A stretch of 41,637 nt of DNA, from the NCBI GenBank assembly GCA_945863035.1, contig CAMAZH010000023.1:1-41637 (forward strand), read 5' to 3'. This stretch comes from Chitinophaga pinensis. Its GTDB lineage: Bacteria; Bacteroidota; Bacteroidia; Bacteroidales; GCA-2748055. Below the pieces are notes generated by a model. That model saw only the letters and a list, made by a program, of their open reading frames with translations, was not told the DNA's origin and did not search any database. Made by a program: the position numbers and the translations under genes. Below, piece by piece: positions 7,837 through 16,307 of the stretch. The first letter of the stretch is position 1. Each line of letters begins with the position of its first letter.

Positions 7837-9672
7837 CTACTCCACGGTCACCGATTTCGCCAGATTTCTGGGCTGATCCACATTACATCCCCTGAGAACA
7901 GCAATATGGTAAGCAATTAGCTGCAGCGGGATTACCGAAAGCAGGGAGGTAAGTTCTTCCATTGCCTGTGGGATTTCCAAAACATGGTCGGCCATGCTTT
8001 TAATGGTTTTGTCGCCTTCTGAAACAATAGCGATCACAATGCCATTGCGGGCTTTTACCTCTTGGATGTTGCTTACAATTTTCTCGTACGACTTGTCGTT
8101 GGTTGCGATAACAACCACAGGCATGTTGCGGTCGATCAGGGCAATTGGGCCGTGTTTCATCTCAGCTGCAGGATAGCCTTCGGCGTGAATATAGGATATT
8201 TCCTTGAGTTTGAGGGCTCCTTCAAGTGCTACCGGGAACGAGTATCCCCTGCCTAAATAAAGAAAATTGGTTGCATTCTGATATTGTTCGGCAATAGCCT
8301 TAAAAGCTTTATCGTGAAGCAACACTTTTTCGATTTTGGCAGGAATATCCGATAATTCCTGAATCAGGGCATGGTAGCGCTGTGGTTCGAGAATGCCTTT
8401 TTTATATCCTATCATGGCAGCCATCATGGCCAGAACCGTTACCTGTGCTGTAAAAGCTTTGGTTGATGCAACCCCGATTTCTGGTCCGGCATGCATGTAA
8501 ACTCCCGCATGCGTCTCCCTCGAGATACTGGAGCCTACTACGTTGCAAATCCCCAATACCAATGCTCCGCGGTCTTTGGCTAATTGTATGGCAGCCAGGG
8601 TATCTGCGGTTTCACCGCTCTGGCTGATAGCAATTACAATATCATCTTTGTCGATCAGAGGATTGCGGTATCTGAACTCGGAGGCATATTCCACTTCAAC
8701 CGAAATACGGGCGATATCCTCTAAAAGGTATTCACCCACCATCCCTGCGTGCCATGAGGTTCCGCATCCGATGATCACTATTCTTTTCGCATTGATCAGG
8801 CGTTCCTCTACGTTGAACAAGCCACCTAAGTGTATTGAAGTTTTGTCTTGTGAAACCCTTCCCCTGAAAGTATCGAGAATGGAACGGGGCTGCTCGAAAA
8901 TTTCCTTGAGCATGAAATGATCATAACCGTTTTTCTCAATCTCACTGATTCCCAAATCGATCTTTTGGATTTTTGGGGTAAGTTTGTCGTTCCGAATGGT
9001 TTTTAAAATAAGCTCGTCGCGGCTGATAATTGCAACATCCTCATTGTTAAGGTAAATCACACGGTCGGTGTATTCAACAATCGGTGTGGCGTCCGATGCA
9101 ATGAAATACTCACCGTCGCCGATTCCCAGAACCAGAGGACTGCTCTTTCGGGCAGCTATCAGCTTATCCGGCTCCTTGCTGCACATAACAACAAGCCCAT
9201 ATGCACCAATAACCTTGGTAAGTGCGAGGCGTACAGCCAGCTCGGCATCTACTTTTCCTTTCACATAAATATATTCGATCAGGTTTGCCAGAACCTCGGT
9301 GTCTGTTTCACTCTGGAAGGTATAGCCACGATCGCTAAGCTTGGATTTTAAGGTGCTGTAGTTTTCAATGATTCCATTGTGGATTATCGTGAAGATCCCA
9401 TTCATACTAACATGAGGGTGAGCATTAACGTCGTTAGGCTCACCGTGGGTAGCCCAACGGGTATGGCCCATTCCCAGGGTCCCGGAAATGTCGCCCGATT
9501 CAACAAATTTTTCAAGGTCGGCAACTTTCCCTTTTCGTTTATAGACCTGGGTTGAATCATTCAAAAGAGCGATACCCGAGGAATCGTAACCGCGGTATTC
9601 GAGCCTTTTTAATCCCTTGATAATTATGGGATAAGCATTCTTATAACCGATATATCCAACTATTCCGCACAT
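7837..9672 (-). CDS. glmS: Glutamine-fructose-6-phosphate aminotransferase (isomerising)
   Basis: This 611-residue cytoplasmic enzyme makes glucosamine-6-phosphate, the first committed step to UDP-GlcNAc, from fructose-6-phosphate and glutamine. The glutaminase domain starts MCGIVGYIG, with Cys2 as nucleophile after Met removal, and continues with RLEYRGYDSSG and GHTRWATHG. Two SIS sugar-isomerase domains follow: the first includes IIGCGTSWHAG and ISQSGETADT, the second YLGRGYSFPVALEGALKLKEI and HAEGYPAAEMKHGP. The C-terminus DQPRNLAKSVTVE is the family standard. It is the last gene of a minus-strand operon, with only 2 bases between it and the DUF4270 gene. It supplies the precursor used by the wbp genes. 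No glmS ribozyme was recognised upstream. Confidence 0.98.
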   Translation of the reverse strand: MCGIVGYIGYKNAYPIIIKGLKRLEYRGYDSSGIALLNDSTQVYKRKGKVADLEKFVESGDISGTLGMGHTRWATHGEPNDVNAHPHVSMNGIFTIIHNGIIENYSTLKSKLSDRGYTFQSETDTEVLANLIEYIYVKGKVDAELAVRLALTKVIGAYGLVVMCSKEPDKLIAARKSSPLVLGIGDGEYFIASDATPIVEYTDRVIYLNNEDVAIISRDELILKTIRNDKLTPKIQKIDLGISEIEKNGYDHFMLKEIFEQPRSILDTFRGRVSQDKTSIHLGGLFNVEERLINAKRIVIIGCGTSWHAGMVGEYLLEDIARISVEVEYASEFRYRNPLIDKDDIVIAISQSGETADTLAAIQLAKDRGALVLGICNVVGSSISRETHAGVYMHAGPEIGVASTKAFTAQVTVLAMMAAMIGYKKGILEPQRYHALIQELSDIPAKIEKVLLHDKAFKAIAEQYQNATNFLYLGRGYSFPVALEGALKLKEISYIHAEGYPAAEMKHGPIALIDRNMPVVVIATNDKSYEKIVSNIQEVKARNGIVIAIVSEGDKTIKSMADHVLEIPQAMEELTSLLSVIPLQLIAYHIAVLRGCNVDQPRNLAKSVTVE

Positions 9673-9674
9673 AA

Positions 9675-10988
9675 TTAAAAGAGTTCAGTGTAAATAATCT
9701 TTAACCTGAAAGAAGAAGAATTTGCCGATTCCCCTTTAAGAATTACCTTGTTGGCAGCGCTGTTGCTTCTTCTTGAGACAAGCACCAAATCCGAGTTTTC
9801 AATTTTGCCACTTATAAACGACTGCAAATGGAGACCAATATTAAACACATATGCGTGCTGACTTTCATCATAGCTTCCATCAAAATAGCTACCTGTCTGA
9901 TCAATGCGGTAATCGTAAAGATAAGTGTACGTACCGTCTTCTTCCAATGCAAAAAGCAATAGGTTCGGGGGATAGTTTTCCTCAAAAAGTGAAGGGTACA
10001 TTATGGTGTCAACGGGAAAGATCAACTCCGCTTTATTAATCGTTATCATGCCTTTGGATTTCCAAGCTTCGAGATCCGGAAAGCTGATGTGTCCGCTGGA
10101 GCCGGCAAGGCCGTCGATATAAATCAGACTGTCGCTGTTAGGCACATTCAGATTTGTTTCAATGGGAAATCCTGAGTACTCATGGGTAAAGGCATTCGCT
10201 TTTGCCACCAGGGTTGTAAAGGCCAGATCATAGGTTTTACTAATCGTGTCTCCATTATAGTAAAAGGTGAGTTTGGAGTCCAGTGATGACATGTTAAGGT
10301 ATACGAAGCCTCCCTTTTCACTTACCGGGTCAACACTGATATGCATGCCATAAAACTCTTCCTCAAAGTCTTCGCGGTCGCGAAAAACAGAATCCGGCAG
10401 AGATTCAAATTTACTCAGAAACTCCGGGTCTTCAATCTTCACGCGAATAATCGAATCGCCCAAAGCGAAGGTTGTATGGGCAAGTTCGGATGTATTGCTG
10501 TAATATTCTGAAGGATTTATATCCGAGAAGTAACTCGAGTCGTAGGTCATTTTCTGATTTAGCTCGTGAACCCTTAGGGTCATTTCGTTCAAGCTGTCCC
10601 CAAAAAAATTTGCCGGGGAAAGATACAGAACCAAAGAATCGGCCGAGCGCAAGGAATCGATGGAGATTAGCAGCTTGGGATGAAACTGGGTGAGAATAGA
10701 GGCGTTGCTATACCCGAAAATGCTGTCTTTCTGACTTCCCAACACATATAGTTCATTTGCGGAAGTGAGTATTCTCTTGCCACTGATCGTGTAGGAGCTA
10801 ATTACAGTGGAGGAATCAGTCTTCACATAAATATCATCAGAAGAAGGTAGCAAATCCCTGCCTAAATTATCCGGATCTTTTGCACAAGCATTAATAAGAA
10901 AAATTAAACTAAACAATACTCCGGAGCTGAAAGCGATTCGTTTGACGATTTCTTTCCATCCGGCAAGTGGGTTCCAAAACATACTCAT
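9675..10988 (-). CDS. DUF4270-family lipoprotein
   Basis: This 437-residue protein has a lipoprotein signal: a basic and hydrophobic N-terminus ending in LINAC, with the lipidated Cys at residue 35, then AKDPDNLGRDLLPSSD. The DPDNLGRDLLP start and the long acidic beta-rich body with repeated S/D/L patterns fit the Bacteroidota DUF4270 family, whose function is unknown to me. Expected location is the outer membrane or periplasm. Its start overlaps the stop of the upstream glycogen-synthase-like gene by 4 bases, and glmS follows after 2 bases, so translation of the three is probably coupled. A shorter start at the second Met (residue 3) is possible. Confidence 0.82.
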   Translation of the reverse strand: MSMFWNPLAGWKEIVKRIAFSSGVLFSLIFLINACAKDPDNLGRDLLPSSDDIYVKTDSSTVISSYTISGKRILTSANELYVLGSQKDSIFGYSNASILTQFHPKLLISIDSLRSADSLVLYLSPANFFGDSLNEMTLRVHELNQKMTYDSSYFSDINPSEYYSNTSELAHTTFALGDSIIRVKIEDPEFLSKFESLPDSVFRDREDFEEEFYGMHISVDPVSEKGGFVYLNMSSLDSKLTFYYNGDTISKTYDLAFTTLVAKANAFTHEYSGFPIETNLNVPNSDSLIYIDGLAGSSGHISFPDLEAWKSKGMITINKAELIFPVDTIMYPSLFEENYPPNLLLFALEEDGTYTYLYDYRIDQTGSYFDGSYDESQHAYVFNIGLHLQSFISGKIENSDLVLVSRRSNSAANKVILKGESANSSSFRLKIIYTELF

Positions 10989-11803
10989 TTCTTCGATTCG
11001 TTTATTATTTTATCGTAGAAAACGGAATAGGCGTCAATATAGTCTTCCGGATCCTGATAATTTAAGACGGGAACTTTAACTTCTTTAAACAACGGCTCAA
11101 TTTCAGTAGGCAATTCTTTGCTTCCCATGATTATTCCATCGGAATATTTGAATGCCATGCGGGCCAGGTTGACAAACGTTGGCTCTTTCAGGGGAGTGAC
11201 TACTGAGTCGGTAATCCCGTCATATTTGACCTTCCGAACGAAATTCTCATCCATTGTATCATTAAAGCCATCATTGTAAGCAGAAAAGACCAGCTTTGAA
11301 TTCATAAAAAGCGGGTCTTCGTTGTATGATTTTTTTATGTAAAGAGGAACAAGACTTGTGAACCAACCGTGGCAATGTATAATATCGGGCGACCAACGAA
11401 GTTTTTTTACCGTTTCAATAACCCCGCGGGCAAAAAATATCATCCGCTCATCATTGTCTTTGTAAAATTTGTTTTTGCTGTCTTTTAAAACAAATTTCCG
11501 GGTAAAGTAATCTTCATTGTCAATGAAATAAACCTGCATACGGGCTGACTGAATAGATGCAACCTTGATAATGAGGGGGTGATCGGTGTCGTCGATGATG
11601 AGGTTCATCCCTGAAAGGCGAATGACTTCATGAAGCTGGTTTCGACGTTCGTTGATGCTTCCAAACCGAGGCATAAAAGTCCTGATTTCCCTGCCTTTTT
11701 CCTGAATCCCCTGCGGCAGAAATCTGCCAATTTGCGACATCTCGGATTCTGGTAAATAAGGAGTGATTTCCTGGGAGATGAATAAAACTTTGACGTTTTC
11801 CAT
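10985..11803 (-). CDS. Glycogen/starch synthase-like protein, N-terminal GT-B domain only
   Basis: At 272 residues this is little more than half of a GlgA (about 480). It keeps the N-terminal Rossmann-like domain of GT5 enzymes: KVLFISQEITPY at the start, then RTFMPRFGSINERRNQ, YFIDNEDYF, FFARGVIETVKKLRWSPDIIHCHGWFTSLVPLYIK, and KLVFSAYN. The KTGGLGD loop that binds ADP-glucose in GlgA is replaced by PESEMSQ (around residues 18-24), and the whole C-terminal nucleotide-sugar domain is absent. It is therefore unlikely to polymerise glucose; a regulatory or sugar-sensing role is speculation. It is the first gene of the operon that ends in glmS and is divergent from panC. A TATCTTTG -7 element lies about 30 bases upstream. 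Confidence 0.8.
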   Translation of the reverse strand: MENVKVLFISQEITPYLPESEMSQIGRFLPQGIQEKGREIRTFMPRFGSINERRNQLHEVIRLSGMNLIIDDTDHPLIIKVASIQSARMQVYFIDNEDYFTRKFVLKDSKNKFYKDNDERMIFFARGVIETVKKLRWSPDIIHCHGWFTSLVPLYIKKSYNEDPLFMNSKLVFSAYNDGFNDTMDENFVRKVKYDGITDSVVTPLKEPTFVNLARMAFKYSDGIIMGSKELPTEIEPLFKEVKVPVLNYQDPEDYIDAYSVFYDKIINESKK

Positions 11804-11833
11804 TATAACCCTGATTGGTTTTTAAAAATCATA

Positions 11834-11841
11834 CAAAGATA
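11834..11841 (-). promoter_or_regulatory. Putative -7 element for the GT5-like/DUF4270/glmS operon
   Basis: On the minus strand this reads TATCTTTG, an exact match to the Bacteroidota -7 consensus TAnnTTTG, about 31 bases before the start codon. A TTTG that could act as -33 (11867-11870) is 25 bases away, longer than usual, so the upstream element is uncertain. Confidence 0.45.
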
Positions 11842-11915
11842 CGAAAAAAATTAAGACGGTGTAATGCAAATTTTCGAGCTTTTAACCTGCAATGGATGAA
11901 ATGTATGGGTAAATA

Positions 11916-11948
11916 TTTGATTTTTCGTTTTATTAATATCTATTTTTG
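11916..11948 (+). promoter_or_regulatory. Putative promoter of panC-panD (TTTG-N21-TATTTTTG)
   Basis: TTTG at 11916-11919 and TATTTTTG at 11941-11948 are separated by 21 bases, fitting the Bacteroidota -33/-7 pattern TTTG and TAnnTTTG. The panC ATG lies 19 bases after the -7 element, so the leader would be very short. Confidence 0.6.
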
Positions 11949-11967
11949 CCGATAATAAATTTTTTAA

Positions 11968-12813
11968 ATGAAAGTAATTTCTTCAAGAGAGGATTTGCGT
12001 CATTATCGCTCAATGCTGCTCGCTGAAGGCGGCACAATTGGTTTTGTTCCCACAATGGGTGCGTTGCATCAGGGACATCTGTCACTCGTGGAGGTTGCGG
12101 CATTGGCCTGCGAGCACGTAATTGTCAGCATTTTTGTGAATCCCACACAGTTTAATGATCCCAACGACTTGCGCAACTATCCCCGAAACCTGGAAAAAGA
12201 CCTTGCTCTGCTTACCGGACAGGGGAAGACCGCGGTTGTATTTGCCCCGGAAGTTGAAGATATTTATCCTGAACCCGATTTGCGCCGATTTGATTTCGGT
12301 CCTCTCGATAAAGTAATGGAAGGCGCCCGTCGTCCGGGTCATTTTAATGGCGTGGCGCAGGTTGTGAGTAAACTCTTCAGTATAGTGGAGCCCCACAAGG
12401 CTTTCTTCGGGGAAAAAGACTTTCAGCAGCTCGCCGTAATTCGACAGCTTGTGATGCAGGAACAATCGAAAATCGAAATAGTCCCTTGTCCGATTATCAG
12501 AGAAAGCGATGGATTAGCCATGAGCTCGAGAAATGTTTTGCTGTCTCCCGATGAGCGATTGCATGCTGCGAATATTTCCGGAATTCTCTTTCAATCCAGG
12601 GAGTTGAGCACAACCATGGAGGTCGATTTACTCACCGCTTGGGTGGTGGATCAGCTCAACAACGACCCCCTTCTTCAGGTGGAGTATTTCCAAATCGTTG
12701 ACAGTATTACACTTATGCCTGTTGAAAGATGGACGCAAGCCGGTGAAAAGCAAGGATGTGTTGCGGTTAAAATAGGTAAGGTCAGACTGATTGATAATAT
12801 TAAATTTGATTAA
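11968..12813 (+). CDS. panC: Pantothenate synthetase (pantoate-beta-alanine ligase)
   Basis: This 281-residue enzyme joins pantoate and beta-alanine with ATP to make pantothenate, the coenzyme A precursor. Visible motifs are PTMGALHQGHLSLV (residues 29-42), holding the HxGH nucleotidyl-transferase signature, FVNPTQF, GPLDKVMEGARRPGHFNGVAQVVSKLF, EKDFQQLAVIRQLV, and the KMSKS-like MSSRN loop near residue 190. Length and motif order are normal. It is followed after 12 bases by panD, which supplies its beta-alanine substrate, so the pair form a metabolic unit. A short-leader promoter lies directly upstream. Confidence 0.97.
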   Translation: MKVISSREDLRHYRSMLLAEGGTIGFVPTMGALHQGHLSLVEVAALACEHVIVSIFVNPTQFNDPNDLRNYPRNLEKDLALLTGQGKTAVVFAPEVEDIYPEPDLRRFDFGPLDKVMEGARRPGHFNGVAQVVSKLFSIVEPHKAFFGEKDFQQLAVIRQLVMQEQSKIEIVPCPIIRESDGLAMSSRNVLLSPDERLHAANISGILFQSRELSTTMEVDLLTAWVVDQLNNDPLLQVEYFQIVDSITLMPVERWTQAGEKQGCVAVKIGKVRLIDNIKFD

Positions 12814-12825
12814 ATTTGCAGCATT

Positions 12826-13176
12826 ATGAATATCGAAATATTAAAATCAAAAATTCATAGGGTTACTGTTACGGAATCCAATCTGAATTATGTCGGCAGT
12901 GTTACTATCGATTTGAATCTGTTGGAAGCGGCTAACCTTATTGAGGGCGAAAAAGTTCAGGTATTGGACATCAACAATGGCGAAAGGTTTGAAACCTATG
13001 TTATCGTTGGAGAAAGAGGACTGGGCGAAATCTGTCTGAACGGACCTGCTGCCAGAAAAGTTGCTGTAGGGGATATTGTAATTATCGTTTCATATGCAAG
13101 TATGGACTTTGAAGAAGCCAAATCTTTCAAGCCCTGGGTTATATTTCCCGATACGGCCACAAATAAACTAATCTGA
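12826..13176 (+). CDS. panD: Aspartate 1-decarboxylase, pyruvoyl type
   Basis: This 116-residue proenzyme decarboxylates aspartate to beta-alanine, the partner substrate for PanC. The self-cleavage site is Gly24-Ser25 in NYVGSVTID; Ser25 becomes the pyruvoyl group of the alpha subunit. Lys9, Arg54 and Tyr58 (in GERFETY) occupy the known active-site positions, and the [20 protein letters not shown] segment is family standard. It lies 12 bases after panC. Seven bases separate it from the next gene, which suggests a longer operon. Confidence 0.97.
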   Translation: MNIEILKSKIHRVTVTESNLNYVGSVTIDLNLLEAANLIEGEKVQVLDINNGERFETYVIVGERGLGEICLNGPAARKVAVGDIVIIVSYASMDFEEAKSFKPWVIFPDTATNKLI

Positions 13177-13183
13177 CAAAGTC

Positions 13184-14239
13184 TTGAGAAAATTCATTTT
13201 TAAAGCACTTAAATTTTTTGGTTTTCTTTCTTTTGGGATTATCCTGCTATATTTTGCTTTTAAAGGTATAAGCCTTGAGAAGATCGGACAGGACCTGAAA
13301 AGTGTGAACTATGGCTGGGTTCTTCTTTCTCTGCTTTTTGCGTTTTGTGCTTACATGGCCAGAGCTTACCGATGGAATATTATTATTGAGCCCCTGAACT
13401 ATCGTCCTACTTTTTTGCATACCCTGTATTCCCTTATGGTTGGATATCTTGCCAACTTTGCATTTCCCCGGATTGGTGAAATCACCCGCTGCGCTACCCT
13501 TGCAAAAAAGGAAAAAATCCCTGTTGACAAGCTTATAGGTACCGTGATCGTTGAAAGAGCCGTTGACCTGCTTTCCCTTGTTGCTCTGCTTATTTTGTTG
13601 CTCTTGCTAAGGCTCGACACGTTCGGGTCCTTTCTTGGAGACGCCGTTTTCATCCCCCTTTCCGAGAAAATATCAAGCACCCTTAGCTTTTCATGGTTTA
13701 TCTGGATTGTGATTGCCGGTACTTTTCTGGGCTTCATCCTTCTTTATTTCATTTTTCGTGAACAACTCGCAAAAATTGTGGTAGTGAACAAAGTGAAAAA
13801 CCTTGTAAAAGGGGTGCTTTCAGGCTTAAAAACAGTATATCAGATGAAGCGACGCACCGAGTTTGCTGTTTTCACTGTGCTTATCTGGGTTTTCTACCTG
13901 CTAATGACCTGGGTTCTGGTTTTTTCCTTGCCTGCTACCTCAGGGCTCAAACTCATTGACGGACTATTTATTCTGGTTATCGGGGGATTGGGCATGTCGG
14001 CTCCCGTACAGGGAGGAATTGGCGCGTACCATTGGATCGTATCGCGCGGACTGGCAAGCGTATATGCATTTATAAGCATTGAAGACGGACTTGTTTACGC
14101 AACGGTTTCCCACGGTTCGCAGGCTATCTTTGCCATCGCTCTGGGTTCGCTTTCACTCATCCTGCTTGTCTCCAGAAAAAAGAATGTTACTGATAAAAAG
14201 GTATCCCGCAAAATCAAAACCGCTAATTCAGCTGGCTAA
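13184..14239 (+). CDS. Flippase-like membrane protein, UPF0104/AglD (LPG synthase TM domain) family
   Basis: This 351-residue integral membrane protein has about eight hydrophobic segments, including GFLSFGIILLYFAF near the start, VLLSLLFAFCAYMARA, LLSLVALLILLLLLRL, FIWIVIAGTFLGFILLYFIF and ALGSLSLILLV near the end. YLANFAFPRIGEITRCATLAKKE, VIVERAVDLLSL and GGLGMSAPVQGGIGAYHWIVSRGL are the conserved loops of this family, related to the membrane domain of MprF. The C-terminal tail is basic. No catalytic synthase domain is fused, so it may move a lipid or lipid-linked sugar; the substrate is unknown. The start is TTG 13184, 7 bases after panD; the next in-frame ATG would cut into the first helices. 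Confidence 0.85.
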   Translation: MRKFIFKALKFFGFLSFGIILLYFAFKGISLEKIGQDLKSVNYGWVLLSLLFAFCAYMARAYRWNIIIEPLNYRPTFLHTLYSLMVGYLANFAFPRIGEITRCATLAKKEKIPVDKLIGTVIVERAVDLLSLVALLILLLLLRLDTFGSFLGDAVFIPLSEKISSTLSFSWFIWIVIAGTFLGFILLYFIFREQLAKIVVVNKVKNLVKGVLSGLKTVYQMKRRTEFAVFTVLIWVFYLLMTWVLVFSLPATSGLKLIDGLFILVIGGLGMSAPVQGGIGAYHWIVSRGLASVYAFISIEDGLVYATVSHGSQAIFAIALGSLSLILLVSRKKNVTDKKVSRKIKTANSAG

Positions 14240-14727
14240 TGAACTCCCTCGAAACAATACGCCATAAAATTATTGTTGATTGGAACGAACTACCCGAAAT
14301 TCTTTTTGAGTGGAAGAATTCAGATCAAAAAATTGTTTTCACAAATGGCTGTTTCGATATCATTCACAGGGGGCACATTGAACTTCTGGCCAAGGCTGCC
14401 GATTTAGGCAAGAAACTTATTGTTGGACTGAATGCCGATGACTCGGTTCAGCGTCTTAAAGGTCCGGAACGACCCCTGCAGGACGAATTCTCCAGAGCCA
14501 TGATAATGGCCAGCTTTGGGTTTGTCGATCTCGTTGTTCTGTTTCAACAGGATACCCCATTGGAACTGATAAGCCTTATAAAGCCCGATGTTCTCGTAAA
14601 AGGTGGCGATTATAAGGCCGAAGAAATTGTCGGATACGATGTGGTTACCAACAATAACGGACAGGTTGTAACAATTAATTTCGTAGAGGGATACTCTACT
14701 ACTTCGATTGTTAATAAAATGAAGTAG
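14239..14727 (+). CDS. rfaE2: D-glycero-beta-D-manno-heptose 1-phosphate adenylyltransferase (RfaE2 type)
   Basis: This 162-residue protein is a stand-alone cytidylyltransferase-fold enzyme, equivalent to the C-terminal domain of HldE. It would transfer AMP from ATP to heptose-1-phosphate, giving ADP-heptose for LPS core. Motifs are VFTNGCFDIIHRGHIELL (with the HxGH signature), VGLNADDSVQRLKGPERPL, and KPDVLVKGGDY. YSTTSIVNKMK at the C-terminus takes the place of the family's ISSTR loop. Its ATG overlaps the stop of the flippase-like gene by one base (TAATG), so translation is probably coupled. No kinase domain gene is present in the window. Confidence 0.92.
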   Translation: MNSLETIRHKIIVDWNELPEILFEWKNSDQKIVFTNGCFDIIHRGHIELLAKAADLGKKLIVGLNADDSVQRLKGPERPLQDEFSRAMIMASFGFVDLVVLFQQDTPLELISLIKPDVLVKGGDYKAEEIVGYDVVTNNNGQVVTINFVEGYSTTSIVNKMK

Positions 14728-14781
14728 CAACAGGTGAAACATTTACTTTTCAATACTGTTGCTTGCTTGGCAGAGTTTTCA

Positions 14782-14816
14782 CGGGAATCCCCAAACTTGG
14801 GTCTAAACGATTCCCG
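14782..14816. other. Stable hairpin between rfaE2 and radA
   Basis: CGGGAATC (14782-14789) pairs perfectly with GATTCCCG (14809-14816), and an inner CCCAA/TTGGG stem (14790-14794 with 14797-14801) stacks on it, leaving a 7-base bulge. There is no T-run on either side, so it is not a textbook terminator. It may be a structured leader of radA or a transcript end signal; I cannot tell which. Confidence 0.5.
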
Positions 14817-14917
14817 CCAGAAATTGCAAATAGGGAAATTTAATTTACTGTAAAACTTTTCCTGTCTGTCGACACCAACCCGTTTATTTTTTGTTACTTT
14901 TCGTAAAAGTATTCCCG

Positions 14918-16285
14918 ATGGCAAAAACCAAAACCGTTTATGTGTGTCAGAATTGTGGAGCCGACTCTCCGAAATGGATCGGCAAGTGCAATTCCTGCGG
15001 TCAATGGAATACCTATGTTGAGGAAATACTAACCAAAAAAACGGGATCTGCAAGTTTCACAAGCCAGAACGAGCCTGCGAGAGTTGAGAAGCTGAAGGAT
15101 ATCAGTGTTCAGATTACCACCCGGATCGATACCCATGATGCCGAATTCAATCGGGTTCTCGGGGGAGGAATTGTTCCCGGATCCTTAATTCTGCTTGGTG
15201 GGGAGCCGGGGATCGGGAAATCGACATTGGTGTTGCAATTGGCGCTCAAACTTACACATCTGAAGGTTCTTTATGTTTCGGGGGAGGAGAGCGGACAGCA
15301 ACTTAAACTTCGTGCAGAGCGTCTAGGGGGTGGGAAAGCGATTGGCGAAACCCTGGTATACACGGAAACAAACCTTCAGAATATTCTTACCCTGGCAAAT
15401 CACGAACGACCCGAGCTTATCATTATCGACTCGATACAGACCCTTAGCTCCGAGTTTATTGAATCGTCCCAGGGAAGTGTTTCGCAGGTACGGGAGTGTG
15501 CTGCCAGTCTGCTGAAATTTGCTAAAGAAACGCATACCCCAATTATTTTAATCGGTCATATCACAAAAGACGGAAGCATTGCCGGGCCGAAAGTTCTGGA
15601 GCATATCGTCGATACGGTTCTGCAGTTTGAGGGCGACACCCATCATATGTACCGCATTCTGCGGGCTATGAAAAACAGATTTGGTTCCACCTATGAGATC
15701 GGGGTTTACGAGATGCTAGGCAGCGGATTGAAGGAAATATCGAATCCCTCGGAAATATTCATCGGGAGAAATCTCGAGAAGCTCAGCGGTGTTTCGGTTG
15801 CTGCCACAATGGAAGGGATACGCCCCCTTCTCATTGAGGTGCAGGCATTGGTGAGTACTGCGGCATACGGGACGCCCCAGCGATCGGCAACGGGTTTCGA
15901 CCTTCGGCGGTTAAACATGTTGCTTGCCGTTCTTGAGAAACGCGCCAGTTTTAAACTGATATCCAAAGATGTATTCCTCAATATCGCGGGAGGAATAAGG
16001 GTTGACGATCCGGCAACCGATCTGGGGATTATCAGCGCTATATTATCCTCTACTGTTGATATTGCCGTGGACAATCAGTTTTGTTTCGCGGGAGAGATTA
16101 GCCTATCGGGTGAAATAAGGCCGGTAAGCCGACTTGAGCAGAGAATATCTGAGGCCGAAAAACTTGGATTTACCAGGATGATCGTTTCCCAGTACAGTAA
16201 AAAAGGCATTGATTTTGATAGATACAAAATGGAAGTTACCTTTGTTTCTAAGGTTCAACAAATTCCGAAAATACTTTTCGGATAA
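14918..16285 (+). CDS. radA: DNA repair protein RadA (Sms), branch-migration ATPase
   Basis: This 455-residue RecA-related helicase extends heteroduplexes during recombination. It has an N-terminal four-cysteine zinc finger (CQNCGADSPKWIGKCNSCGQW), the Walker A loop GGEPGIGKST near residues 95-104, the Walker B strand ELIIIDSIQT, and the RadA-specific motif MKNRFGSTYEIGVYEM. A Lon-like C-terminal domain contains DLAV-type segments such as LAVLEKRASFKL and GEISLSGEIRPV. ATG 14918 gives the usual MAKTKTVYVCQNCG start; an earlier in-frame TTG at 14891 would add nine residues with no family support. A small unknown gene and an ABC ATPase follow closely. Confidence 0.97.
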   Translation: MAKTKTVYVCQNCGADSPKWIGKCNSCGQWNTYVEEILTKKTGSASFTSQNEPARVEKLKDISVQITTRIDTHDAEFNRVLGGGIVPGSLILLGGEPGIGKSTLVLQLALKLTHLKVLYVSGEESGQQLKLRAERLGGGKAIGETLVYTETNLQNILTLANHERPELIIIDSIQTLSSEFIESSQGSVSQVRECAASLLKFAKETHTPIILIGHITKDGSIAGPKVLEHIVDTVLQFEGDTHHMYRILRAMKNRFGSTYEIGVYEMLGSGLKEISNPSEIFIGRNLEKLSGVSVAATMEGIRPLLIEVQALVSTAAYGTPQRSATGFDLRRLNMLLAVLEKRASFKLISKDVFLNIAGGIRVDDPATDLGIISAILSSTVDIAVDNQFCFAGEISLSGEIRPVSRLEQRISEAEKLGFTRMIVSQYSKKGIDFDRYKMEVTFVSKVQQIPKILFG

Positions 16286-16307
16286 ATCTGGAGAATAATT
16301 ATAAAGA

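Noticed and set aside
9673..9674. A possible glmS ribozyme upstream of glmS
   Set aside because: The gene starts 2 bases after the DUF4270 gene, leaving no room for a ribozyme, and these elements are found mainly in Gram-positive bacteria.
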